From NCBI GenBank assembly GCA_029552065.1, contig JAKPEG010000077.1:1-36117 (forward strand): 36,117 nt of DNA, written 5' to 3'. Under the pieces are notes generated by a model that saw nothing but the letters and a program-made list of their open reading frames with translations, made no database searches and was not told the DNA's origin. Below are positions 9,367 through 14,962 of this stretch, piece by piece. The translations under genes were made by a program, and so were the position numbers. Every line of letters begins with the position of its first letter. The stretch's first letter is position 1. Source of the DNA: Actinomycetes bacterium (lineage in GTDB: Bacteria; Actinomycetota; Actinomycetes; Actinomycetales; Dermatophilaceae).

Positions 9367-9440
9367 CCGCTTGACTGTGCACCTTTCTCGTGACTCAGGC
9401 CTTGAGTTGCGGGATTTGTGAACAGTCAAGCGCTTACTCC
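9360..9440. repeat. 81-bp imperfect palindrome at the hydrolase 3' end
   Basis: Outer arms 9360-9378 and 9422-9440 are 19 bp each with one mismatch. Inside are a CAC/GTG match and a second stem of 12 pairs (three of them G:U type in RNA) around a GGCCT loop near 9399. Together they make one hairpin of more than 30 pairs. No T-run follows, so it is not a classical intrinsic terminator. It could be a terminator or mRNA-stabilising hairpin, or a relic of a small palindromic mobile element. Confidence 0.75.
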
Positions 9441-9510
9441 AAGGGAGGGGGTGGGGCCAAGGGAGGGGGTGGGGGCAAGGGACGGGGTGGGGGAGGGGCC
9501 TGGGGACGTC
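9439..9510 (+). repeat. G-rich tandem repeats with quadruplex potential
   Basis: Three imperfect copies of an 18-19-bp unit of the form CCAAGGGAGGGGGTGGGG begin at 9439, 9457 and about 9475, followed by more G-runs to about 9510. At least eight runs of three or more G lie on the plus strand, enough for a G-quadruplex in DNA or RNA. It begins immediately beside the palindrome and lies upstream of the sigR promoter. Confidence 0.7.
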
Positions 9511-9546
9511 GGGCGAGGAGGGCGGCATACGGCGATCACGAGGGCG

Positions 9547-9573
9547 GGAATGGAGCGACCGGGCGGTGACGTT
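9547..9573 (+). promoter_or_regulatory. candidate SigR-type promoter (autoregulatory)
   Basis: GGAAT (9547-9551; GGGAAT including the preceding G), a 19-base spacer and GTT (9571-9573). The known actinobacterial SigR/SigH consensus is GGAAT-N18-GTT, so the spacer is one base longer than ideal. Its place ahead of sigR fits the autoregulation known in Streptomyces. Confidence 0.5.
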
Positions 9574-9592
9574 GCACGCGGTGTCCATGACC

Positions 9593-9637
9593 ACGCTGAC
9601 CCAGCTCAGCCAGCTGACCGAGCTGACCGAGCTGACC
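9593..9637 (+). repeat. five imperfect 9-bp tandem repeats upstream of sigR
   Basis: Units ACGCTGACC, CAGCTCAGC, CAGCTGACC, GAGCTGACC, GAGCTGACC in a row. They lie in the open frame that runs into sigR and would encode a Leu-Thr-Glu repeat (residues near LTELTELT). They could be part of an N-terminally extended SigR isoform or just a simple repeat in the leader. Confidence 0.6.
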
Positions 9638-9743
9638 AAGCCGGTCGATCGTCCCCCGCAGGAGGCCCGCGTGTTCGTGCTCGCGGATGCCGACCTGGCC
9701 ACCACCGCCCGCCCGCAGGCTCCGCCCGCCGCTGCGGTGGCGT

Positions 9744-9749
9744 TAGGGT
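9744..9749 (+). promoter_or_regulatory. -10 box (TAGGGT), leaderless start of short SigR form
   Basis: TAGGGT ends 8 bases before the ATG at 9758. This would be the constitutive promoter giving the short SigR form, separate from the SigR-type promoter about 170 bases upstream. Confidence 0.45.
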
Positions 9750-9757
9750 GGGGCGCG

Positions 9758-10477
9758 ATGAGCAGCGACGAGCGCACCGGCAGCGTGGATGCCCCGGAGT
9801 CCGAGAACGCCAAGGACTCCACGCACTCGACGGACTCCCCCGACTCGGGGACCGCCGGTGAGGCGAGTGTCGGCGCCACGGCCGTCGAGACCCCCGAGCA
9901 ACGACGCGAACGCTTCGAACGCGAGGCCCTGCCGCTGCTCGACCAGCTCTACTCGGCAGCCCTGCGCACGACGCGCAATCCCGCCGACGCCGAGGACCTC
10001 GTCCAGGAGACCTACGCCAAGGCGTGGGCGGCCTTCCACCAGTACCAGCCGGGGACCAACCTCAAGGCCTGGCTCTACCGGATCCTCACGAACACCTACA
10101 TCAACTCCTACCGCAAGCGTCAGCGGGAGCCGCAGCAGTCCGACGCGGCCGAAGTCGAGGACTACCAGCTGCACCGGGCCGACTCGCACACCTCCTCCGG
10201 GGGTCGGTCGGCCGAGGACGTCGCGCTCGAGCATCTGCCCGACAGCGACGTCAAGCGGGCGCTGCTGCAGATCCCCGAGGAGTTCCGGCTCGCCGTCTAC
10301 TTCGCCGACGTCGAGGGCTACTCCTACAAGGAAATCGCCGACATCATGGACACCCCGATCGGCACGGTGATGTCGCGACTGCACCGTGGACGGCGGCAAC
10401 TGCGCGAGCTGCTCAGCGAGTATGCCGTGCAGCGCGGCGTCGTCCGTGCCGGCGGCCGAGAGGGGGAGGGTCGGTGA
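9758..10477 (+). CDS. sigR: ECF RNA polymerase sigma factor, SigR/SigH type
   Basis: A 239-residue group 4 sigma factor. Region 2 spans about 55-125, with [27 protein letters not shown] and the promoter-melting segment [21 protein letters not shown]. Region 4 spans about 160-220, with [45 protein letters not shown] as recognition helix region. These match Streptomyces SigR and mycobacterial SigH, which direct the response to thiol oxidation. The N-terminal 50 residues are acidic and disordered. The open frame continues upstream to ATG 9587 and GTG 9566, allowing an isoform longer by 57 or 64 residues, comparable to the unstable inducible SigR' of Streptomyces. It overlaps rsrA by 4 bases. Confidence 0.93.
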   Translation: MSSDERTGSVDAPESENAKDSTHSTDSPDSGTAGEASVGATAVETPEQRRERFEREALPLLDQLYSAALRTTRNPADAEDLVQETYAKAWAAFHQYQPGTNLKAWLYRILTNTYINSYRKRQREPQQSDAAEVEDYQLHRADSHTSSGGRSAEDVALEHLPDSDVKRALLQIPEEFRLAVYFADVEGYSYKEIADIMDTPIGTVMSRLHRGRRQLRELLSEYAVQRGVVRAGGREGEGR

Positions 10478-10830
10478 CGAGCGACCAGTCCCCGCGCGGC
10501 ACCGGGCCGGCCCCCGACCCTGCCGGGTCCACGGTCGAGGCCGGTCACGCAGGTCACGCCGGGCATCAACACGGTGTGCCGAGCGTCTCGGACTGCTCCG
10601 AAGCACTCCTGCGCGTCTTCGAATTCCTCGACGGCGAGATGGGACCCGACGATCACGCGAAGATCCGGGCGCATCTGGACACATGCGGCGAATGCCTGCG
10701 GCAGTACGACCTCGACCAGATGGTCAAGGTCGTCGTGAAGCGCTCCTGCGCCCCTGAGCCGGCGCCCGTCCACCTGCGGGCGACGATCATGCGCCGACTC
10801 ACCGTCATCCGGGTCGACCCCGGCCGCTGA
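10474..10830 (+). CDS. rsrA: redox-sensing zinc anti-sigma factor, RsrA/RshA type
   Basis: A 118-residue ZAS-family anti-sigma factor. It keeps the zinc motif H-x3-C-x2-C (His67, Cys71, Cys74) and the upstream Cys41 in [17 protein letters not shown] that takes part in metal binding and disulfide switching in RsrA; a further Cys92 matches the extra C-terminal cysteine of the family. In the reduced zinc form it holds SigR inactive, and disulfide stress releases it. The first 37 residues are an unusual extension containing a His-rich stretch (HAGHAGHQH, about 25-33) that could bind extra metal. GTG start overlaps the sigR stop. Confidence 0.92.
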   Translation: MTSDQSPRGTGPAPDPAGSTVEAGHAGHAGHQHGVPSVSDCSEALLRVFEFLDGEMGPDDHAKIRAHLDTCGECLRQYDLDQMVKVVVKRSCAPEPAPVHLRATIMRRLTVIRVDPGR

Positions 10831-10852
10831 CCGGCCGAGGCCAATCCGCGGT

Positions 10853-10927
10853 TCAGGAGTTGGGCCGGCGACCGTGGTTGGCCGTCGAGGACTTCCGGGA
10901 CCGCTTCTTGCGCGACCGCTTGCTCAT
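10853..10927 (-). CDS. 50S ribosomal protein bL37-like (24 residues)
   Basis: A 24-residue very basic protein, with seven Arg/Lys in its first 12 residues and the C-terminal motif ANHGRRPNS. This closely resembles the tiny bL37 protein found in the mycobacterial large ribosomal subunit, recalled from family knowledge. An excellent ribosome binding site (AAGGAG, 8 bases before ATG 10927) supports it. It is convergent with rsrA with 22 bases between. The alternative tiny ribosomal protein bS22 has a different sequence pattern. Too short for many gene finders. Confidence 0.8.
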   Translation of the reverse strand: MSKRSRKKRSRKSSTANHGRRPNS

Positions 10928-10958
10928 GTCGTCTCCTTCTTGTTGGGCCGGGTAATCG

Positions 10959-10964
10959 GGTATA
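10959..10964 (-). promoter_or_regulatory. -10 box (TATACC) of the bL37-like gene
   Basis: TATACC on the minus strand about 31 bases before the ATG at 10927, leaving a short leader that contains the AAGGAG site. No clear -35 was seen. Confidence 0.35.
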
Positions 10965-11073
10965 GCTCGGGGCGGCCACCGGGGCGGCATTGCCCGGCCC
11001 CGTGGGGTGCTGGAGCCGATCGTGGGCGGGGCGGCGTCGCATGCAGTCGCCCGGCCTCTGGCTAGGGCCGCGA

Positions 11074-11079
11074 TATTGT
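11074..11079 (+). promoter_or_regulatory. candidate -10 box (TATTGT) of the peptide locus
   Basis: TATTGT in an otherwise GC-rich gap, with the hairpin leader at 11088-11128 and the first peptide start (11153) downstream. This is the most AT-rich hexamer between the bL37-like gene and the peptides. No convincing -35 was found. Confidence 0.35.
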
Positions 11080-11087
11080 CGCACACT

Positions 11088-11128
11088 GGAGGCTGGGGTC
11101 TGGCGAACGCCCAGGAGTGACAGCCTCC
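11088..11128 (+). promoter_or_regulatory. stem-loop in the leader of the peptide locus
   Basis: GGAGGCTG (11088-11095) pairs perfectly with CAGCCTCC (11121-11128), and a smaller CTGG/CCAG stem can form inside. It sits between the candidate promoter and the first peptide gene, where it could be a cis-regulatory or mRNA-stabilising structure. It does not match a riboswitch I know. Confidence 0.45.
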
Positions 11129-11152
11129 TCTCCCCAGCGCCTAGGAGCACGC

Positions 11153-11254
11153 GTGAAGACTCTCTCCCGTTTGTTGGTCGCGATGCTCACCGAAGAGGAG
11201 CCGGGTTCCCGCACGTGGGCACCCGCGCTCCCCGCTGCCCCCACCGCGCTCTGA
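11153..11254 (+). CDS. small peptide A of the repeat-peptide locus (33 residues)
   Basis: GTG start with AGGAG 6-10 bases upstream. The 33-residue product begins MKTLSRLLVAML and then has an acidic patch, a single Trp (Trp22 in RTWAPALP) and an Ala/Pro-rich tail. It aligns with peptide B (11355-11441) as MK-x-(L/F)-...-AML-...-TWA, suggesting a duplicated family. Too short for signal peptide calls; the N-terminal half could be an amphipathic helix. No known family recognised. It could be a leader or signal peptide, or a spurious ORF, but the similarity to B and the good ribosome binding site argue for coding. Confidence 0.5.
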   Translation: MKTLSRLLVAMLTEEEPGSRTWAPALPAAPTAL

Positions 11255-11269
11255 ACACTTCCGCCACCC

Positions 11270-11285
11270 GTCGCCGCCCGGCGAC
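11270..11285. repeat. 16-bp perfect palindromic hairpin downstream of peptide A
   Basis: GTCGCCG-CC-CGGCGAC, seven perfect pairs about 15 bases after the peptide A stop. No T-run follows, so it may be a weak terminator, a pause site or an RNA processing hairpin separating peptides A and B. Confidence 0.4.
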
Positions 11286-11321
11286 GGCGGCGCGACCATG
11301 CACGTCCCCACCCCCTCGGTT

Positions 11322-11336
11322 TGCTCGTCACGAGCA
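11322..11336. promoter_or_regulatory. 15-bp perfect palindrome upstream of peptide B (possible operator)
   Basis: TGCTCGT-C-ACGAGCA, with seven-base arms around one central base, 18 bases before the ATG at 11355. The compact two-fold symmetry is what a dimeric repressor would bind. A short mRNA hairpin is the alternative. Confidence 0.4.
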
Positions 11337-11354
11337 TGAGACAGGAGATCCGAC

Positions 11355-11441
11355 ATGAAGGCTTTCACCGTGGTCATCGAGGCGATGCTCGCTCGCACCA
11401 CACCGCTCACGTGGGCCGGCCCGGCCCGCATGTCCAGCTGA
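11355..11441 (+). CDS. small peptide B of the repeat-peptide locus (28 residues)
   Basis: ATG start with AGGAG about 8 bases upstream. The 28-residue product begins MKAFTVVIEAML and contains TWAGPARM near its end. It aligns with peptide A over the first 12 residues and the TWA motif, while the middle differs, as expected for paralogues under constraint at both ends. The helix-forming N-terminus and single Trp are shared. I know no family for it. The stop at 11439-11441 is followed by 116 bases before the first repeat gene, in which I see nothing else. Confidence 0.5.
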   Translation: MKAFTVVIEAMLARTTPLTWAGPARMSS

Positions 11442-11557
11442 TCCTGCCGGGTCGCCGCGTCTCCCTCGCGGTGTGCCGGCCCACCCGCCGTCGCGCCGCT
11501 CCTGTCGATCCATCCTCTCGCCGCATCACCCCAACCCCAAAGGAAAGAAGGTCCGCC

Positions 11558-11722
11558 ATGAACACCACCACGACGACGCTCGGTTACCACAACTGGGAGC
11601 CGAAGGCCGGGTACCACAACTGGGAGCCGAAGGCCGGTTACCACAACTGGGAGCCGAAGGCCAGCTACCACAACTGGGAGCCGAAGGCCGGCTACCACAA
11701 CTGGGAGCCCAAGGCCCGTTGA
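11558..11722 (+). CDS. GYHNWEPKA repeat peptide 1 (54 residues, 5 repeats)
   Basis: ATG 11558 is preceded by a purine-rich ribosome binding site (AAGGAAAGAAGG). The product is an eight-residue Thr-rich start (MNTTTTTL), five copies of GYHNWEPKA (the fourth begins with Ser instead of Gly), and a terminal Arg. Codons differ between copies (Gly GGT/GGG/GGC, Pro CCG/CCC) while the residues stay the same, a sign of selection on the peptide. Each repeat holds Tyr, His, Trp, Glu, Pro and Lys. No signal peptide. The open frame runs upstream to 11321, but that part overlaps peptide B and has no better start. I do not recognise the family; a multi-core RiPP precursor, a secreted signal or an aromatic low-complexity protein are possibilities. 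Confidence 0.8.
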   Translation: MNTTTTTLGYHNWEPKAGYHNWEPKAGYHNWEPKASYHNWEPKAGYHNWEPKAR

Positions 11723-12179
11723 GGCTTTCCGGCCCTCCGTCGCACGACAACCCCCATTCCCGATTTCCGCGCAGCAACACCGCCGACACACAGACAAGGA
11801 CTCACGATGACCATCACGACGACGCTCGGGTACCACAACTGGGAGCCCAAGGCCGGGTACCACAACTGGGAGCCCAAGGCCGGGTACCACAACTGGGAGC
11901 CGAAGGCCGGGTACCACAACTGGGAGCCGAAGGCCCGTTGAGCTTTTCCGGCACTTCGTCGCACGACAACCCTCCTCTTCCCATTCCGCGTAGCAACACC
12001 GCCGACACAGACAGGGACTCACGATGACCATCACGACGACGCTCGGGTATCACAACTGGGAGCCCAAGGCCGGGTACCACAACTGGGAGCCCAAGGCCGG
12101 GTACCACAACTGGGAGCCGAAGGCCGGGTACCACAACTGGGAGCCGAAGGCCGGGTACCACAACTGGGAGCCCAAGGCC
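11582..12179 (+). repeat. 14 copies of a 27-bp coding repeat in three blocks
   Basis: The 27-bp unit encodes GYHNWEPKA and occurs 5, 4 and 5 times (11582-11716, 11828-11935, 12045-12179). Beyond this, spacer plus gene is itself duplicated: 11723-11941 and 11942-12185 share long stretches, including the identical leader CAACACCGCCGACACA and ACTCACGATGACC, and differ mainly by one extra 27-bp unit. Growth by tandem duplication is evident. Confidence 0.95.
11807..11941 (+). CDS. GYHNWEPKA repeat peptide 2 (44 residues, 4 repeats)
   Basis: ATG 11807 with AAGGA 5-9 bases upstream. The product is MTITTTL, four perfect copies of GYHNWEPKA and a terminal Arg. The start differs from peptide 1 (MTITTTL against MNTTTTTL) but keeps the Thr-rich character and the Leu just before the first repeat. 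The first two repeats use CCC for Pro and the last two CCG, so the copies are not freshly identical. The 84-base spacer before it carries a small GTCG/CGAC inverted repeat that is also present before peptide 3. Confidence 0.8.
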   Translation: MTITTTLGYHNWEPKAGYHNWEPKAGYHNWEPKAGYHNWEPKAR

Positions 12180-12185
12180 TGCTGA
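12024..12185 (+). CDS. GYHNWEPKA repeat peptide 3 (53 residues, 5 repeats, C-terminal Cys)
   Basis: ATG 12024 with AGGGA upstream. The product is MTITTTL, five copies of GYHNWEPKA and a final Cys, whereas the other two end in Arg. That is the only cysteine in the three peptides, so it could allow disulfide dimerisation or attachment. The first repeat uses TAT for Tyr and all others TAC. It is followed after 78 bases by the HD-GYP gene on the same strand, which appears to have its own leaderless promoter. Confidence 0.8.
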   Translation: MTITTTLGYHNWEPKAGYHNWEPKAGYHNWEPKAGYHNWEPKAGYHNWEPKAC

Positions 12186-12251
12186 GCCCGTTCCGACCGG
12201 CCGAGCGCAGGCCGGTGCGCCGTGTCCACGTGCGGGGCGACACGAGCGGCG

Positions 12252-12257
12252 TACCGT
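12252..12257 (+). promoter_or_regulatory. -10-like box (TACCGT) of the HD gene pair
   Basis: TACCGT ends 6 bases before the ATG at 12264, the same spacing as other leaderless starts here, though it is a weaker match than TAGGGT. It favours 12264 over the in-frame GTG at 12222. Confidence 0.35.
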
Positions 12258-12263
12258 ACTTCC

Positions 12264-13649
12264 ATGCTCGACCAACCCGACGAGCTCCCGCCGCGTCCGG
12301 CATGGTTCGTCGGTGCCTACATCGCGGCGACGGGCGCGCTGGCCGTCCTGGCCCTCGTCGTCGCCTGGCTTGTGGGGGGACCACCCCGGGATCTCGTGGC
12401 CGCTGGCGTTCTCGCGGTCATGGCGATGGGTAGCTGGGTCCTGCGGGTGCACGTCCTCACGCGAGTGAGCCTGGCCGCCGGGAGCATCATCGCCCTCGCT
12501 TCGTCGGTCCTCGTCGGGCCGTTCGGGGGGGCCGTCATCAACGCCCTGGCCGTGGCCCTCGAGCGGGGTCCCCGACCGCTGCGGGCGCGGGTCTTCAACA
12601 CCGCGATGAACGCGATCCTCGGCGCGGTGGCGGGACTCACCTACCTGTGGGCCGGAGGCGCGGCCGACCTCACCCACGTGACCGGCGTGGCCGAGATCAT
12701 GGCCCGGGTCGGGGGCCCGTTCATGCTGGCCAACCTCGTGCAGACGGTCACCAACGTCCTGCTCCTCGGCGGCATCGTCTGGGCTGACCGCGGCGACAAC
12801 TACCGCCAGTTCGTCGGCTCGATGCTCACCTCCACGGGTCTGGCCCAGGTCGGCTTCGGCGTCATCGGCTTCCTCTTCGTCATCCTCTGGGTGCCAGCGG
12901 GGGTGGGCCCGTTCAGCGCGGTGCTCATCCTCATGCCGTTGTTCGTCGCCCGCTGGGCGTTCGTCCAATACAGCGAGGAGCGGGCCGCCCACGATCGCAC
13001 GCTCGCGGCTTTCGTCGCTGCGGTGGGTGCACGGGACCCGTATGCCGTGGGGCACAGCGAGCGGGTAGCCGTCCTCGCCGAGTGGATCTCCGAGCAACTG
13101 GGCCTCACCTCTGCGCAGTCGACGGCTCTGCGGTATGCCGCGATGCTCCACGACATCGGCTGGATCGGCGCGCCGGCCCACCCGGCCGCCGACGGACGCC
13201 ACGGTTTCGCCGACGTCGACACCCTCATGGGGCATCCGGACCGGGGGGCGGATCTTCTGCGGGAGATCTCCTTCCTGCACGATTCCCTCCCGGGGATCCG
13301 CCACCACCACGAACGATTCGACGGGGAGGGCTACCCGGTCGGCCTGGCCGGGGTGGCCATCCCACAGTCGGCCCGGATCATCGCGGTCGCCGACGCCTTC
13401 GACACGCTCACCTCCACCGGACCCGGGCGCCCCTGCCTGTCCTGCCCCCAGGCCCTCGACGAGTTGTGGGCACGGGCCGGTTCGCAGGTGGACCCGACGA
13501 TCGTCTCCGCCCTCGAACGGGCGCTCGAGCGGCACCCGTGGACCGGCGCCTCGGTCGAAATGACCGGCACGGCCTTCGACCACGACGATCCCGCGACCTC
13601 CGACCTCGTGAGTGGCACCGTGGCCCGGACCGGGACGAGGCGCTCGTGA
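12264..13649 (+). CDS. membrane HD-GYP domain protein (probable cyclic dinucleotide phosphodiesterase)
   Basis: A 461-residue protein. Residues about 15-235 form six to eight membrane segments, then a short linker leads to an HD-GYP domain (about 250-440). Metal and catalytic positions are visible: His264 (HSERV), His296-Asp297 (MLHDIG), His324 (GHPDRGA), the triple His347-349, and the diagnostic ERFDGEGYP (350-358), followed by ADAFDTLTS. HD-GYP enzymes hydrolyse c-di-GMP or related signals; the substrate here is unproven. It follows the repeat peptides on the same strand and overlaps the next gene by GTGA. Confidence 0.85.
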   Translation: MLDQPDELPPRPAWFVGAYIAATGALAVLALVVAWLVGGPPRDLVAAGVLAVMAMGSWVLRVHVLTRVSLAAGSIIALASSVLVGPFGGAVINALAVALERGPRPLRARVFNTAMNAILGAVAGLTYLWAGGAADLTHVTGVAEIMARVGGPFMLANLVQTVTNVLLLGGIVWADRGDNYRQFVGSMLTSTGLAQVGFGVIGFLFVILWVPAGVGPFSAVLILMPLFVARWAFVQYSEERAAHDRTLAAFVAAVGARDPYAVGHSERVAVLAEWISEQLGLTSAQSTALRYAAMLHDIGWIGAPAHPAADGRHGFADVDTLMGHPDRGADLLREISFLHDSLPGIRHHHERFDGEGYPVGLAGVAIPQSARIIAVADAFDTLTSTGPGRPCLSCPQALDELWARAGSQVDPTIVSALERALERHPWTGASVEMTGTAFDHDDPATSDLVSGTVARTGTRRS

Positions 13650-14959
13650 TCCCGCACCGGTCGGGCCTCTCGGTCCCGCGGGGCGCCGTCGCCGCGGTCA
13701 TCGGTCTGGCTGTGGTCACCGCGGTCGCGGCGATCCTGCGTGGCGGCATGGAGTTGCGGCACGTCCCCGAGATCCTCCCACTCGTCGCCTTCTACGCCCT
13801 CGTCATCGCGATCGGGGAGTACTACCGTTTCCGCTTCGAGGACTCCCGCGACCTCGCCCCGATGTCGTTGGCCGCCGCGCTGGCCCTCGTCCTGCTCTCG
13901 CGCTCGGGGACACACGATCTCGTCGGGCTGCAGCCGTCGCCGCTGCTGGCCGCCGTGGCGCTCGGTCTCACTCTCGGCGCCCTCCCACGACTGCTCCTCG
14001 GGCAGGACGTGCGCGTGGACGAGGTGTCCGCCCGGTTCCTCGGCGTGACCGTCACCGCGGTCGTCTACCGCAAGCTGCCGTTGTGGGACGGGCAGACATT
14101 GCTGCAGGTCGACGCCGGTTGGCACGGAGACCGCTGGCCGATGGCGATCCTGCTCTCTCTCGCGGCGGCGGCGGGACTGGCGGCCTTCCTCTTCCTCACG
14201 GCCCTCACCCGGGCCGCCCGCCTGCACCAGGGCCTGCGCCAGGCGGTCGCCGACGAACTGCGTGCGGGCGCGGGACTCGGACTGGCCTTGAGCTCCTCGG
14301 GCACCCTTGTCGCGCTGGCCGCGCGTCCGCTGGGCCTGGCCGCGCTCCCGTTGTTCCTCATCCCGCTCGTGCTCACCCAGTTCGCCCTCCGGCAGTATGC
14401 CGCGATCCGCCGGACCTACGCCCAGACCGTGCGAGTGCTCTCGAGGCTCACCGAGCTGGGGGGGTTCACCCGACCGGGACACCCGGACCGGGTCTGCCAG
14501 CTGTCGATCGAGTTGGGGCGTGACCTTAGCGTTCCCGAGCGGGAGTTGCGGTACCTCGAACACGCCGCCCTGCTGCACGACCTGGGCCAGGTGGCGCTGC
14601 GCTCACCCATCCCTGCAGGAGCCACCGTCATGGCGGCGCCGGCCGACCAGCGGCGGATCGCCGAGGCCGGTGCCCAGATCGTCCGTGAGGCGGGAGTCGC
14701 CGCCGAGGTCGGCGACGCCGTCGCGGCGCAGGCCACGCCCTACCGCGTGGTGCGCGAGTTCGACGAGGAACTGCCGCTACTCGCCCGCATCCTCAAGGTC
14801 GCCAACGCCTACGACGACTTCGTGGGCGGGTCGATCACCGCGCGCCGGAGGGAGGCCGCCATGGAGCGGATCCACCTCGGTCTGGGCTACGAATACGACC
14901 CACGGGTAGTCGACAGCCTGCAGCGGGTGCTCGAGCGACGGCATACGCATCGGCACTGA
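13646..14959 (+). CDS. membrane HD domain protein with degenerate HD-GYP
   Basis: A 437-residue partner of the preceding protein with the same architecture: several membrane segments (about 12-250), then an HD-type domain (about 255-435). His279 (GHPDRV) and His311-Asp312 (LLHDLG) remain, but the H-H-x-x-x-x-G-x-G-Y-P signature is absent; the corresponding stretch reads AQATPYRVVREFDEE, followed by ANAYDDF. It may be an inactive regulatory half of a heterodimer or act on another substrate. The GTG start overlaps the upstream stop, so equal synthesis is likely. It ends 3 bases from the convergent amidase gene. Confidence 0.8.
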   Translation: MIPHRSGLSVPRGAVAAVIGLAVVTAVAAILRGGMELRHVPEILPLVAFYALVIAIGEYYRFRFEDSRDLAPMSLAAALALVLLSRSGTHDLVGLQPSPLLAAVALGLTLGALPRLLLGQDVRVDEVSARFLGVTVTAVVYRKLPLWDGQTLLQVDAGWHGDRWPMAILLSLAAAAGLAAFLFLTALTRAARLHQGLRQAVADELRAGAGLGLALSSSGTLVALAARPLGLAALPLFLIPLVLTQFALRQYAAIRRTYAQTVRVLSRLTELGGFTRPGHPDRVCQLSIELGRDLSVPERELRYLEHAALLHDLGQVALRSPIPAGATVMAAPADQRRIAEAGAQIVREAGVAAEVGDAVAAQATPYRVVREFDEELPLLARILKVANAYDDFVGGSITARRREAAMERIHLGLGYEYDPRVVDSLQRVLERRHTHRH

Positions 14960-14962
14960 ACG

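Noticed and set aside
9360-9440. Insertion sequence or transposon end pair
   Set aside because: The palindrome could be a relic, but there is no transposase, no target duplication that I can see and no second copy in the window.
11321-11557. Upstream extension of repeat peptide 1 to a 133-residue protein
   Set aside because: The extension overlaps peptide B, is arginine-rich frame noise, and the ATG at 11558 has a strong purine-rich site.
11141-12034. Long minus-strand open frame with Leu-Pro-Val-Val-Val repeats opposite the peptide genes
   Set aside because: It is the antisense of the 27-bp repeats. The silent-position pattern and ribosome binding sites fit the plus strand, and the same holds for the related minus frame 11814-13583.
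11558-12185. CRISPR-like array
   Set aside because: The 27-bp units are directly contiguous with no spacers, and they encode a constant peptide.
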